A DNA stretch of 64,000 nt from CADEED01 sp041395625 (lineage in GTDB: Bacteria > Pseudomonadota > Gammaproteobacteria > Steroidobacterales > Steroidobacteraceae), in assembly GCA_041395625.1 (NCBI GenBank), contig JAWLAE010000001.1, positions 806,001 through 870,000 on the forward strand, read 5' to 3'. Below the pieces are notes generated by a model. The model searched no databases. It saw only the letters and a program-made list of their open reading frames with translations, and was not told the DNA's origin. Below are positions 1-7,895 of this stretch, piece by piece. Numbering within the stretch: the stretch's first letter is position 1; each line of letters starts with the position of its first letter. A program made the position numbers and the translations under genes.

Positions 1-1
1 G

Positions 2-544
2 ACGGTCGTCTATGGCTTCTTTGCGGCCATTACCATCGGGCCCGCATTGCGCGGTTGGGGCGAGAGCTTGGGATTGTCGGTTGCGTCCGAGAGTGCGCTC
101 GCGGCGGGGCTCGTGATGGGTATCATGATCATCCCGTTCGTATCGTCGTTGGCCGACGACATGATCACGGCGGTTCCGCAGAGTCTGCGGGATGGTGCTT
201 ATGCGCTCGGTGCTACCAAGTCGGAGACCATTCGCCAGGTGGTGTTCCGCGCCGCACTGCCAGGTATCGTGGGCGGCGTCCTGTTGGCCGTATCGCGCGC
301 TATCGGCGAAACCATGATCGTCGTGATGGCGGCGGGCCTGGCGGCCAATCTCACGGCGAATCCGCTGGAAGCCGTGACGACCGTGACCGTGCAGATCGTC
401 ACGCTGCTGGTCGGCGACCAGGAGTTCGACAGCCCCAAGACGCTCGCCGCGTTCGCGCTCGGGCTTGTGTTGTTTGTCGCAACCTTGGCACTCAACGTGC
501 TCGCGTTGCACATTGTCAGGAAGTACCGTGAACAGTACGAGTGA
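2..544 (+). CDS. pstC: Phosphate ABC transporter permease PstC (3' part)
   Basis: The reading frame is open at the left edge, so only the C-terminal ~180 residues are present. The product is one of two inner-membrane permeases of the high-affinity PstSCAB phosphate importer. Visible are several hydrophobic segments and the cytoplasmic EAA-type loop that contacts the ATPase (GAYALGATKSETIRQVV, around 205-245), followed by an RAIGET segment typical of PstC. The frame ends in TGA at 542-544 and overlaps the GTG start of pstA at 528, which suggests translational coupling. The order pstC-pstA-pstB-phoU is the usual one. The pho box and pstS, if present, lie outside the window. Confidence 0.95.
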   Translation, partial: TVVYGFFAAITIGPALRGWGESLGLSVASESALAAGLVMGIMIIPFVSSLADDMITAVPQSLRDGAYALGATKSETIRQVVFRAALPGIVGGVLLAVSRAIGETMIVVMAAGLAANLTANPLEAVTTVTVQIVTLLVGDQEFDSPKTLAAFALGLVLFVATLALNVLALHIVRKYREQYE

Positions 545-1871
545 GGTAACGCACAGTCCAGCTTCCGGCAATGCGGGCGTGCGTCTGGTTACGCCGCAGG
601 AGACCCAGGCGATCGTCGCCAAGAGCCTGCGACGGCGCTATTGGGCCGAGCGACGGTTCCGCGCCTATGGTGCAGCGGCCGTCCTGTTGGGCGTGTTGTT
701 CGTGCTGTTCCTGTTCACGACTATCTTTTCCAATGGCGTCGGAGCCTTTCAGCAGGCCCAGATCCAGCTGGATGTTTTCTACGATCCAGAGCTGATCGAT
801 CCGGCGGGCACGCGTGCCGCAGACGACTTAGCGGTGGCGGACTACGGCGCGATCCTGCGTGCGTCATTGCAGAAGGAGTTTCCCGAGGTTGCCGGTCGTC
901 GCGACAAGCGCGAACTTGCGCGGTTGTTGAGCTCGAGCGCGCCGTTCGTTCTGCAAGAGCGCGTGCAGGCCAACCCGGCTCTCATCGGTACTCGCGACAC
1001 GCTGTGGGTCATCGCGAGCGACGCAGTCGATCTGATGAAGAAGGAGAAGATCGATCGCAGCTTGCCGGCCGAGCAGCGGCCGCTGTCGGATCAGCAGCTC
1101 GCCTGGTTCGACGCGCTCACCGAGCGCGGGGATCTCGAGCTCAAGTTCAACCGGACGTTCTTCACGACAGGTGATTCGCGCGATCCGGAGAATGCGGGTG
1201 TGTGGGGAGCCGTCATGGGCTCCGTATTTATGCTGTTGCTGACGTTGTTGCTGTCGTTTCCAATCGGCGTTGCGACCGCGATCTACCTGGAGGAGTTCGC
1301 GCCGCGCAATCGCTGGACCGACCTGGTCGAGGTGAACATCAATAATCTCGCCGCAGTACCGTCCATCGTATTTGGTCTGCTCGGTCTCGCAGTGTTCATC
1401 AATTTCTTCGGGCTGCCGCGTTCCGCGCCGCTCGTTGGCGCGTTGGTACTGACATTGTTGACGTTGCCGACGATCATCATCGCCTCGCGAGCGGCGATCA
1501 AGTCGGTGCCGCCGTCGATCCGCGAGGCGGCGCTCGGCATGGGTGCGTCCAAGATCCAGACCGTGGCGCATCACGTCCTGCCGTTGGCCTTGCCGGGCAT
1601 GCTGACCGGCACCATCATCGGGATGGCGCGTGCGCTCGGCGAGAGTGCGCCGCTGCTGATGATAGGTATGGTCGCTTTCATCGTCGATGTGCCGCAGGGA
1701 TTCACTGATCCGTCGACGGTCCTGCCGGTGCAGATCTACCTGTGGTCGGATAGTCCCGAGCGGGGCTTCGTCGAGAAGACCTCTGGTGCGATTATCGTGC
1801 TCCTGGCATTCCTCGTCGTGATGAATGCTGCGGCGGTCATTCTGCGTAACAAGTTCGAAAAACGGTGGTAG
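528..1871 (+). CDS. pstA: Phosphate ABC transporter permease PstA with N-terminal DUF3333-type extension
   Basis: Second permease of the Pst phosphate importer, 447 aa from the GTG at 528. I chose this start because it overlaps the pstC stop, as is usual in this operon; the frame stays open further upstream only inside pstC. The protein is much longer than E. coli PstA (~296 aa). After a TM helix near residues 45-70 there is a ~150-residue soluble region, matching the DUF3333-type extension known in many proteobacterial PstA proteins. The permease core begins near residue 230 and includes the EAA loop REAALGMGASKIQTV (nt ~1522-1565). The stop overlaps the region just before pstB. Confidence 0.95.
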   Translation: MNSTSEVTHSPASGNAGVRLVTPQETQAIVAKSLRRRYWAERRFRAYGAAAVLLGVLFVLFLFTTIFSNGVGAFQQAQIQLDVFYDPELIDPAGTRAADDLAVADYGAILRASLQKEFPEVAGRRDKRELARLLSSSAPFVLQERVQANPALIGTRDTLWVIASDAVDLMKKEKIDRSLPAEQRPLSDQQLAWFDALTERGDLELKFNRTFFTTGDSRDPENAGVWGAVMGSVFMLLLTLLLSFPIGVATAIYLEEFAPRNRWTDLVEVNINNLAAVPSIVFGLLGLAVFINFFGLPRSAPLVGALVLTLLTLPTIIIASRAAIKSVPPSIREAALGMGASKIQTVAHHVLPLALPGMLTGTIIGMARALGESAPLLMIGMVAFIVDVPQGFTDPSTVLPVQIYLWSDSPERGFVEKTSGAIIVLLAFLVVMNAAAVILRNKFEKRW

Positions 1872-1876
1872 AGAAA

Positions 1877-2743
1877 ATGGCAAGTGTGCAGACCGAGCGG
1901 ACCTCGACCCCACGGGCCGGCGCACGTCAGCCGGCGGTGTCGCTGGTAACCGAGCGAGGCAAGACCGTCGGCACGACTGCCGTGGAAAACGCGATATTCA
2001 AATGTCAGGACGTCAACGTCCATTACGGTGACAAGCACGCGATCAAGGACGTTACCATCGAGATCGCGCGTAACCAGGTGTTGGCGATGATCGGACCGTC
2101 GGGCTGCGGCAAGTCGACCTTCCTGCGTTGCCTCAATCGCATGAACGACACTATCCCGACGGCTCGCGTTACGGGCACCATCACGCTCGATGGCCAGGAT
2201 ATCCATGATAAGCGCCAGGACGTGGTGCAACTGCGCGCGCGTGTCGGGATGGTGTTCCAGAAGCCCAATCCGTTTCCAAAGTCCATCTACGAGAACGTCG
2301 CTTACGGTCCGCGGATCCATGGGCTCGCGGGCGATCGCGTGGAACTCGACGAGATCGTGCACACGTCGTTACAGCGTGCGGGTCTTTGGGACGAGGTCAA
2401 GGATCGGCTTGGTCAGCCGGGCACCAGTTTGTCCGGCGGTCAGCAGCAGCGGCTCTGTATCGCGCGCACCATTGCGGTCAATCCTGAAGTGATCCTGATG
2501 GACGAGCCCTGTTCGGCGCTCGATCCGATCGCCACCGCGCGTATCGAGGATCTGATGGAGGAGCTGCGGCAGAGCTATGCGATCTGCATCGTTACGCATT
2601 CGATGCAGCAGGCCGCGCGGGTATCGCAGCGCACGGCTTATTTTCATCTTGGCGATCTGATCGAAGTGGGTGAGACTGATCGCATCTTCACGAATCCGCG
2701 CCACAAGCTGACCGAGGATTACATTACCGGGCGCTTCGGTTGA
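1877..2743 (+). CDS. pstB: Phosphate ABC transporter ATP-binding protein PstB
   Basis: ATPase that drives phosphate import through PstC/PstA. It shows Walker A GPSGCGKST (nt ~2095-2121), the ABC signature LSGGQQQR, Walker B VILMDEP and a switch histidine in IVTHSMQQA. At 288 aa it is about 30 residues longer than E. coli PstB, owing to an N-terminal tail rich in Ser, Thr, Ala and Arg before the ABC domain starts at IFKCQDVNVHYG. An alternative GTG start at 1865 would overlap the pstA stop and add four residues. Neither start has a strong Shine-Dalgarno site. phoU begins three bases after the stop. Confidence 0.96.
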   Translation: MASVQTERTSTPRAGARQPAVSLVTERGKTVGTTAVENAIFKCQDVNVHYGDKHAIKDVTIEIARNQVLAMIGPSGCGKSTFLRCLNRMNDTIPTARVTGTITLDGQDIHDKRQDVVQLRARVGMVFQKPNPFPKSIYENVAYGPRIHGLAGDRVELDEIVHTSLQRAGLWDEVKDRLGQPGTSLSGGQQQRLCIARTIAVNPEVILMDEPCSALDPIATARIEDLMEELRQSYAICIVTHSMQQAARVSQRTAYFHLGDLIEVGETDRIFTNPRHKLTEDYITGRFG

Positions 2744-2746
2744 GCG

Positions 2747-3481
2747 ATGGCAATCGTGGGCCTGGAGAGTAAATCGGCGCCGCAGGCGTCGCTCGCCGAC
2801 AGCGAGGCGCAAGGCCTGCCAATGCTCGAAGGGCATACCGCTCGTGCCTTCGATGGAGACCTGTCCGCATTGCATGTGCATGCAGTCGAAATGGGTGGTC
2901 TGGTGCTCGATCAGGTGCAACTCGCCGTTGCATCGTATGCGGACTGGATTCGCATGCAGGCGCAGCTGGTGCTAGACCGCGAGCGGCAGATCGACGCCTA
3001 TGATCGCGCCATTGAAGAAGAATCGCTGCAAGTCATTGCGCGGCGGCAGCCGATGGCATCGGATCTGCGTGCGGTCTTCGCGATCGACAAGGTAGTGACG
3101 CAGCTCGAGCGGGCAGGGGACGAGGCGAAGAAACTCGCGCTCGTCGTGTTGACGGACTCGGAGACGCGCGGCTTCAAACCGGGCTATGCGATGGCACGCG
3201 ATGCGCGGCAGCTAGGCCGCCTCGTGACGCAGTCCCTGCGGGCGGCGCTCGATGCGTTCGATCGGCTCGATGCTGACGCGGCATCGCTGGTGTTGCGACA
3301 GGATCAGGAGATCGACGGCGAGTATGCCGCCACCCTGCGGAGGATCATGACGCGCGCGCTCGAGGATCCGCGGCTGATCCACGGGGTGATCGAAGCGGCG
3401 TTCGTGATGCGGTCGCTGGAGCGCATCGGGGACCATGCGCGGAACGTGGCGCGCCAGGTTTTGTTCATCGTTGGACACTGA
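2747..3481 (+). CDS. phoU: Phosphate signalling regulator PhoU
   Basis: Negative regulator linking Pst transporter activity to PhoR/PhoB signalling; cytoplasmic. The 244-aa protein has the two tandem three-helix PhoU repeats, with family features such as RRQPMASDLRAVFAI in the first repeat and RSLERIGDHARNVAR near the C-terminus; these carry the E/D-rich metal-binding faces. It starts three bases after pstB and is the last gene of the pst operon seen here. A long hairpin element starts 14 bp after its stop codon and is a likely 3' end for the operon transcript. Confidence 0.96.
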   Translation: MAIVGLESKSAPQASLADSEAQGLPMLEGHTARAFDGDLSALHVHAVEMGGLVLDQVQLAVASYADWIRMQAQLVLDRERQIDAYDRAIEEESLQVIARRQPMASDLRAVFAIDKVVTQLERAGDEAKKLALVVLTDSETRGFKPGYAMARDARQLGRLVTQSLRAALDAFDRLDADAASLVLRQDQEIDGEYAATLRRIMTRALEDPRLIHGVIEAAFVMRSLERIGDHARNVARQVLFIVGH

Positions 3482-3494
3482 CTGTTCGTGGTGG

Positions 3495-3670
3495 CACAGC
3501 GCGTTATCCGTCGCGAATGCGTAGATCGGGCGCGCCTGCGGCGTTCCCTGGTCCGGCTGGGTTGCGCATCTTCCCCCTGGCGTCGAGGCTAACAACTGAG
3601 CGGGACAGGAGCGCAACCCAGCCGGACTGCGGCGCCCTCAATACGCATTCGCAACAGACAACGCGCTGTG
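3495..3670 (+). repeat. Long hairpin repeat element, copy A
   Basis: A ~176-bp imperfect palindrome fills the space between the convergent phoU and the CpeT-like gene. The outer arms at 3495-3523 and 3642-3670 match over most positions (CACAGCGCGTT against AACGCGCTGTG at the tips). An inner perfect stem, CCGGCTGGGTTGCGC (3553-3567) with GCGCAACCCAGCCGG (3611-3625), closes a 43-nt loop containing CTTCCCCCTGGCG. The core 3524-3641 aligns with the reverse complement of copy B (4825-4942); both cores are 118 bp, with the loop kept and the stem sequences replaced by other complementary sequences. It could be a bidirectional terminator, a structured 3' RNA or a mobile palindrome. Confidence 0.8.
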
Positions 3671-3727
3671 TTTCGATCGGCAGTCACGCCAGCCGAGCCG
3701 CACCAGGCGACGTGCGAGACGGAGTGA

Positions 3728-4762
3728 CTACATCTCCGGGCGGGCTTGGTCGCGCGGCGTCACGGCGCAGTTCACCAGCATCCACTTCAGGTTGTTGCCG
3801 ATGCGGTCCGCCGCCGGATCCGTGAACGCGTAGCCGTGTTCCTTGACGCTGCCATCAGCCAGTCTTTCCATCGCGTACAGCACCAACGAATTGCGGTTGA
3901 AATTACCGCCCTTCTCGTTGAGCAGATGCCAGGTGACGGCCTGTAGTGAGATGCCGATCTCGCGTGGCTCGGCCTCCCGAGTCTTGAACCAGTGAATGCC
4001 GCCCTTGTCGTGCAGCGTAATGTTGTCGTAGCGCTGGAATGGGGTATCGCGTCCACCGCCGACGCCGGGGATATCCGCATAACAATGGAAGGTTCGCGTT
4101 CGCTCCAGCCAGAATGGTTCGCCGGAAGCGACGCCAGTGATGCGCTTGCCAGTCGTGGTGACGAATTTGTGATCGTTGAACCATAGACTCGACTTCGACA
4201 ATTGAATCTCATTGTCGGTGTAGACCGGCTGACCTTCCCACTGGAACTTGCAGGTTTGGGTGCGCTGTACACCACGATAATGGTCTGCACGACGCACGAA
4301 GAAGTAGTCGCAACCATCGGTGCGCTGCAGTTGTTCGGGCTCGAGGGTGGCCAGCTCCGCGTCGGCGATCGTGCCGGCCATCCTGAAATAATGGCGCATC
4401 GTCACTTCGTTCGCGCCGGGACCTGCGGTCAGGGTCGCAATCCGGTAGCTCTTCTGCCGCTTGTCGCCCAGCCCGGTTTCATTGACCCACAGAAATACGT
4501 GATCGCCAAATGCTGGCGCGTCTACGCGCGTAATCGTCGTGTGCACGCGCGGATGGCGATCAGCCTCCGGCAACTTCTGCCGGCCATCGAAGTAGCTCTG
4601 ATTCGCGTTGTCGTATTCGCCGGGCAGCAACTCCGCCATGACCAGCAAGTTGCGTTCGCCGGGCGTCGAGTCCATTCCCTGAGACAACGATACCGTCGAC
4701 TCCGCGACCAGCAAGATCGTTGTGAACACTGTGAGGAAAAAACGTGCAGTCAGGGATCTCAT
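3728..4762 (-). CDS. Secreted CpcT/CpeT-family (PF06206-like) protein
   Basis: A 344-aa protein starting at the ATG at 4762, followed directly by a good signal peptide (MRSLTARFFLTVFTTILLV, cleavage near SLSQG). A longer frame exists upstream but runs into the hairpin element and lacks sense as a leader. The mature part resembles the CpcT/CpeT fold: an LLPGEYDNANQS start, then MRHYFRM, the GCDYFFVRRADHYRG and QTCKFQWEG segments and NEIQLSKSSLWFNDH. In cyanobacteria this family attaches bilins to phycobiliproteins; here the protein is exported and no phycobiliprotein gene is nearby, so its role is unknown. It stands alone between two copies of a hairpin element. Family assignment is by motif memory, moderately sure. 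Confidence 0.75.
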   Translation of the reverse strand: MRSLTARFFLTVFTTILLVAESTVSLSQGMDSTPGERNLLVMAELLPGEYDNANQSYFDGRQKLPEADRHPRVHTTITRVDAPAFGDHVFLWVNETGLGDKRQKSYRIATLTAGPGANEVTMRHYFRMAGTIADAELATLEPEQLQRTDGCDYFFVRRADHYRGVQRTQTCKFQWEGQPVYTDNEIQLSKSSLWFNDHKFVTTTGKRITGVASGEPFWLERTRTFHCYADIPGVGGGRDTPFQRYDNITLHDKGGIHWFKTREAEPREIGISLQAVTWHLLNEKGGNFNRNSLVLYAMERLADGSVKEHGYAFTDPAADRIGNNLKWMLVNCAVTPRDQARPEM

Positions 4763-4792
4763 GGAATGTGTCCGCCAAGGTTCATGTGTGCT

Positions 4793-4974
4793 GGCGCGTA
4801 GCTTACACGCCTGGAGCACGCGTGTTGAGGGCGCCGCTGCCAGAGCGCGCGGCGCTCCTGTGCTGCTGTCAGCCTAACCACAACGCCAGGGGGAAGTTGC
4901 GCCGCGCGCTCTGGCGCGGGGACGCGGCAGGCGCGCCCGATCCACGTGTGCTCCAGGCGTGCAAGCTGCGCGCT
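4793..4974 (-). repeat. Long hairpin repeat element, copy B (inverted relative to copy A)
   Basis: A ~182-bp imperfect palindrome lies between the dapD stop and the start of the CpeT-like gene, both on the minus strand. The outer arms 4793-4824 and 4943-4974 pair at 28 of 32 positions. An inner perfect 17-bp stem, GCCAGAGCGCGCGGCGC (4839-4855) with 4899-4915, closes a 43-nt loop holding, on the minus strand, CTTCCCCCTGGCG. Read on the minus strand, the core shares GATCGGGCGCGCCTGC, the loop motif, ACAGGAGCGC and GGCGCCCTCAA with copy A. The right arm reaches into the dapD stop codon, so the element begins where the dapD transcript ends. Confidence 0.8.
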
Positions 4975-5806
4975 ACTCGGCACTCCTGAGCAAATCATTG
5001 ATGGACGTCTTTGCTCTTGTCTTGGCGTCCACGCGTTTGACGATGATCGCACAGGCCAGGCTGTACTTGCCGTCAGCGGACGGCAGTGAGCCCGGAACGA
5101 CCACTGATCTAGCAGGGACGCGCCCGTATGCGACCGTGCCGCTTGTCCGATCGAATATCTTGGTGCTCTGGCCGATGAAGACTCCCATGGAGAGCACAGC
5201 GCCTTCCTCGACGATCACACCTTCGACCACTTCGGAGCGCGCGCCGATGAAACAGTTGTCTTCGATGATCGTTGGTGACGCTTGTAGTGGCTCGAGCACG
5301 CCGCCGATGCCGACACCGCCAGAGAGATGGACGTTCTTGCCGATCTGCGCGCAGGATCCGACCGTCGCCCAGGTGTCGACCATGGTGCCGGAGTCGACGT
5401 AGGCGCCGATATTCACGTAGCTCGGCATCAACACCACGTTCGGCCCCACGTAGGCGCCCTTGCGGGCAATCGCATTGGGCACGACGCGTGTACCGCTGGC
5501 GCGCATCGAGTCGTTAGTGGCTGACGCATACTTGAGCGGGACCTTGTCGAAATAGCGCGTCGCGCCGTCGTCGATGATCGAGTTGTCGTGCGTGCGGAAA
5601 TACAGTAACACGGCTTTCTTGAGCCACTCGTTCACGATCCAGTGGCCAGCCTGCTTCTCGGCGACACGGGCGCGGCCGCTGTCGAGTAGCTCGAGTGCTT
5701 CCTGAAGCGCCGAGTGCAGCGCGGCGGTGGCATTCGCGGGCGTGATTTCTGCCCGGCGTTCGAATTGCGATTCGATCAGCTTCTGCAAGCTTGCATGATC
5801 ACTCAT
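4973..5806 (-). CDS. dapD: 2,3,4,5-tetrahydropyridine-2,6-dicarboxylate N-succinyltransferase DapD
   Basis: Cytoplasmic trimeric enzyme of the succinylase branch of diaminopimelate/lysine synthesis; it transfers succinyl from succinyl-CoA to tetrahydrodipicolinate. The 277-aa length is normal. An N-terminal helical domain is followed by a left-handed beta-helix of hexapeptide repeats, with the family stretches VPNAIARKGAYVGPNVVLMP and YVDSGTMVDTWATVGSCAQI, and a C-terminal ACAIIVKRVDAKTRAKTS segment. Its ATG overlaps the stop of the upstream lipoprotein gene (ATGA at 5803-5806), so the two are probably co-translated. The partner dapC is 27.5 kb away at 33325-34530, although in Pseudomonas the two lie close together. 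Confidence 0.97.
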   Translation of the reverse strand: MSDHASLQKLIESQFERRAEITPANATAALHSALQEALELLDSGRARVAEKQAGHWIVNEWLKKAVLLYFRTHDNSIIDDGATRYFDKVPLKYASATNDSMRASGTRVVPNAIARKGAYVGPNVVLMPSYVNIGAYVDSGTMVDTWATVGSCAQIGKNVHLSGGVGIGGVLEPLQASPTIIEDNCFIGARSEVVEGVIVEEGAVLSMGVFIGQSTKIFDRTSGTVAYGRVPARSVVVPGSLPSADGKYSLACAIIVKRVDAKTRAKTSINDLLRSAE

Positions 5807-6963
5807 CGGCGAAAACTCTCCACGCGCGTGATGGCATTGGCACGAATACTGTCGAAGAAGAAGTCGAATTCGTTGAAATGCAGCGAGCCGCCCGGCAGCA
5901 CTATCGTGGCGTAGTCGTCACCTGGCGGCAGGTCGGTGCGCAGGTAACCGCTATCGCAGCTGGCCCCCAGCACGCCGGCACGTGTGGCAGGCAACGGACC
6001 GGGACCCGGCTTGCCGGGCAGCGTACCGGGATTGGTTGCTGCCGACGCTGCGGGTTGTTGGACATCGAAGGTCAACGGGTTCACGCACACGGCCTGAGCG
6101 CCCTCGGTTTGACCCGTCGTACGTCGTAGCCGCTCCTGATTGCGCGCTATCAAGGGCTCCATGTCGCTGTCGCGTTTGGTGGCGTTCCAGCCCAACAGGC
6201 AATGCGTTGCCGTGGGGCGCGCGCAGACGGTCAACCAGGGCGTGTCACTCACACGCTGCGCTTCGAGTGTCGGAATGCCGATCACGTAGGCGGCAACCAG
6301 TCGTTTGCGGAACGTCGGCTCGACGCCGAATTCACGCAACAGGGTTTGGACGTGCAGCGCCCCCTGACTATGGCCGGCCAGAATGAACGGACGATCGTGG
6401 TTCCAGTGCTCCAGGTAGTAGCGGAACGCCGCGCGGACATCCTCATATGCGACTGCATAGGCCTTACCGCCGTCGCCGTCGAAATTCACGCTGGCTGCCG
6501 CTTGTGCCTGCCGGTAGCGTGGCGCATAGACCTTGCAGCATGCATTGAACACGGCAGCTTGTCGGTTGACTACCGATACGTCGGTCCACTGGTTGGTAGC
6601 TTCGTCGTCCAGCGATTGATTCCAGTTGTCGAGGCCGCGATAGGTGGTCGGATGAATGTAGAACACATCCGCGGCGGCCGCAGCTTGCCGATCGCCGTAG
6701 CGGTCGCCGGCCGGTACCAGGTCCGCGGCGTCATTCATGGTAGGCAGCGCTGCCCAACTCGATTGCCGGGAGTAATCTGGTGGTGCGGGCCGCGGCATGT
6801 CCGCAAACGATCCCGGTTTAGAAAGCTGCGGCGCCGGCCGCGCCTCCGTCGAGCCCGCAGCCGGCGGATTCGCGGGCGTCGCATCGATCGCCGGCGCCAC
6901 GCAACCCGCCGCCAGTGCGCTGGCCAACGCAAGCAACCGCAAATACCAGACTATTGGGACCAT
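5803..6963 (-). CDS. DUF3089 family alpha/beta-hydrolase lipoprotein
   Basis: A 386-aa predicted lipoprotein starting at the ATG at 6963; a GTG six codons upstream is an alternative. A hydrophobic leader ends in the lipobox ALAAGC with Cys21. After a Pro/Ala-rich linker comes a DUF3089-type domain: DVFYIHPTTYRGLDNWN, the segment FNACCKVYAPRYRQA and the nucleophile motif GHSQG with Ser199. This suggests an envelope esterase or lipase-like hydrolase of unknown substrate. Its stop overlaps the dapD start, an unusual partner for a lysine-pathway gene. The sequence upstream is a 260-bp divergent promoter region shared with the gene at 7224. Confidence 0.85.
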   Translation of the reverse strand: MVPIVWYLRLLALASALAAGCVAPAIDATPANPPAAGSTEARPAPQLSKPGSFADMPRPAPPDYSRQSSWAALPTMNDAADLVPAGDRYGDRQAAAAADVFYIHPTTYRGLDNWNQSLDDEATNQWTDVSVVNRQAAVFNACCKVYAPRYRQAQAAASVNFDGDGGKAYAVAYEDVRAAFRYYLEHWNHDRPFILAGHSQGALHVQTLLREFGVEPTFRKRLVAAYVIGIPTLEAQRVSDTPWLTVCARPTATHCLLGWNATKRDSDMEPLIARNQERLRRTTGQTEGAQAVCVNPLTFDVQQPAASAATNPGTLPGKPGPGPLPATRAGVLGASCDSGYLRTDLPPGDDYATIVLPGGSLHFNEFDFFFDSIRANAITRVESFRR

Positions 6964-7223
6964 CGTTAATCCTACGCACACCGGCCGTGATTCGCGCCGA
7001 TCTCAGCGTGTATTTGTTGCAGCCCTCGATCACTGCCGATTGTACACAGCTTCAACGGTGTCCCATCGATCGGTGACAAACTGTCCAAATATGGCGCCAA
7101 CTCGCCGCCGTGATTGCGCGCGTCCTCTCGCATAGCTGTCGTCCCCGTTCGGCGGGACAGACTCCCGCTCGCGACGATCGTATCGTCCAACCCGACGACC
7201 ATTGCTATGAGAGGGTGAGCGAC
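6964..7223. other. Divergent intergenic region without a gene
   Basis: 260 bp between two divergently read genes for secreted proteins. It should hold the promoters of both the DUF3089-dapD pair and the 7224 gene group. I see no convincing -35/-10 pair. A small GC-rich hairpin, GTCCC pairing with GGGAC around 7140-7157, is the only notable structure. Confidence 0.4.
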
Positions 7224-7697
7224 ATGAAATTCCTAATCTTTCCGCTGAGCTGCTTGATGACTGGTCTGTCGGGATTGGCAACGGCAACGGATGCGCCGCG
7301 GCCGTTCGACGACAAGCCGGCGGCGATGCTCTACTTCCACAAAGCGCTCGGCGAGGCATTTCAGCAGCGCGACCGTCCACTCGCTTTCGGTCTGCGCCTG
7401 CAGCGTGACTTCCAGCCCCAATCGAGCAGCTGGGAACGGCACGTAGTCAAGAAACCGGCGGTTCTGCTCGACTATCGGTATTCGCTTACTGGACGTTCGA
7501 CGCTCGTGAGCGGCGGTGCTCTGATGTACGACTCGGCCGACGAGTCTTCGGCCAGCTTCGGCGCTTATCCCTTCCTGAAGTACTCCTTGATCGGTCTCGG
7601 AATTCTCGCTGGTTTGTGTGCGACGGAGACTTGGATCTGTGAGGACGACGACAATGACGCCACGACGCCCGGCTACGTCCCGCCAACCGGCGAGTGA
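7224..7697 (+). CDS. Hypothetical secreted protein with C-terminal hydrophobic segment
   Basis: I do not recognise a family. The 157-aa protein starts at the ATG at 7224, preceded by GAGAGGGTGAG as ribosome binding site, and has a signal peptide (MKFLIFPLSCLMTGLSG, cleavage near ATATD). The frame is open upstream, but that part has no leader character. The middle contains alternating beta-like segments (LAFGLRLQRDF, LLDYRYSLTGRSTLVSGG), which could be part of a beta-barrel-like or secreted fold. A hydrophobic stretch YSLIGLGILAGLC and an acidic tail end it. It heads a closely spaced set with the small lipoprotein at 7701 and the NlpC/P60 lipoprotein at 7885. Confidence 0.65.
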   Translation: MKFLIFPLSCLMTGLSGLATATDAPRPFDDKPAAMLYFHKALGEAFQQRDRPLAFGLRLQRDFQPQSSSWERHVVKKPAVLLDYRYSLTGRSTLVSGGALMYDSADESSASFGAYPFLKYSLIGLGILAGLCATETWICEDDDNDATTPGYVPPTGE

Positions 7698-7700
7698 ATC

Positions 7701-7895
7701 GTGGACCGATTGAGTTCAATCTGGCTACGTGGCGTGACGATTGCCGGCGCTCTCTGTGCTGCCAGTTGTGTCCACATGCCGCCGGAACTGGCGCGCGAGC
7801 TCGAACGAGCCGAGCACGATGCGCGGGACAACTATCGTGCGCGTGGCGACGGCAGCATGCCGACTGTGACGTGGAGCGCCAGCAATGCACCGTGA
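7701..7895 (+). CDS. Small lipoprotein (64 aa)
   Basis: A 64-aa frame starting at GTG, three bases after the previous stop. It has a positively charged start, a hydrophobic core (GVTIAGALCAAS) and Cys23 in a weak lipobox AASC, so it is probably a tiny lipoprotein. The mature part is charged and helical (ELARELERAEHDARDNY). Its end overlaps the start of the NlpC/P60 gene by 11 bp, which supports real translation. No known family recognised. Confidence 0.55.
   Translation: MDRLSSIWLRGVTIAGALCAASCVHMPPELARELERAEHDARDNYRARGDGSMPTVTWSASNAP

Noticed and set aside
4744..4989. Small plus-strand frame across hairpin copy B
   Set aside because: It lies within the palindrome and the 5' end of the CpeT-like gene and has no leader, motif or ribosome site.
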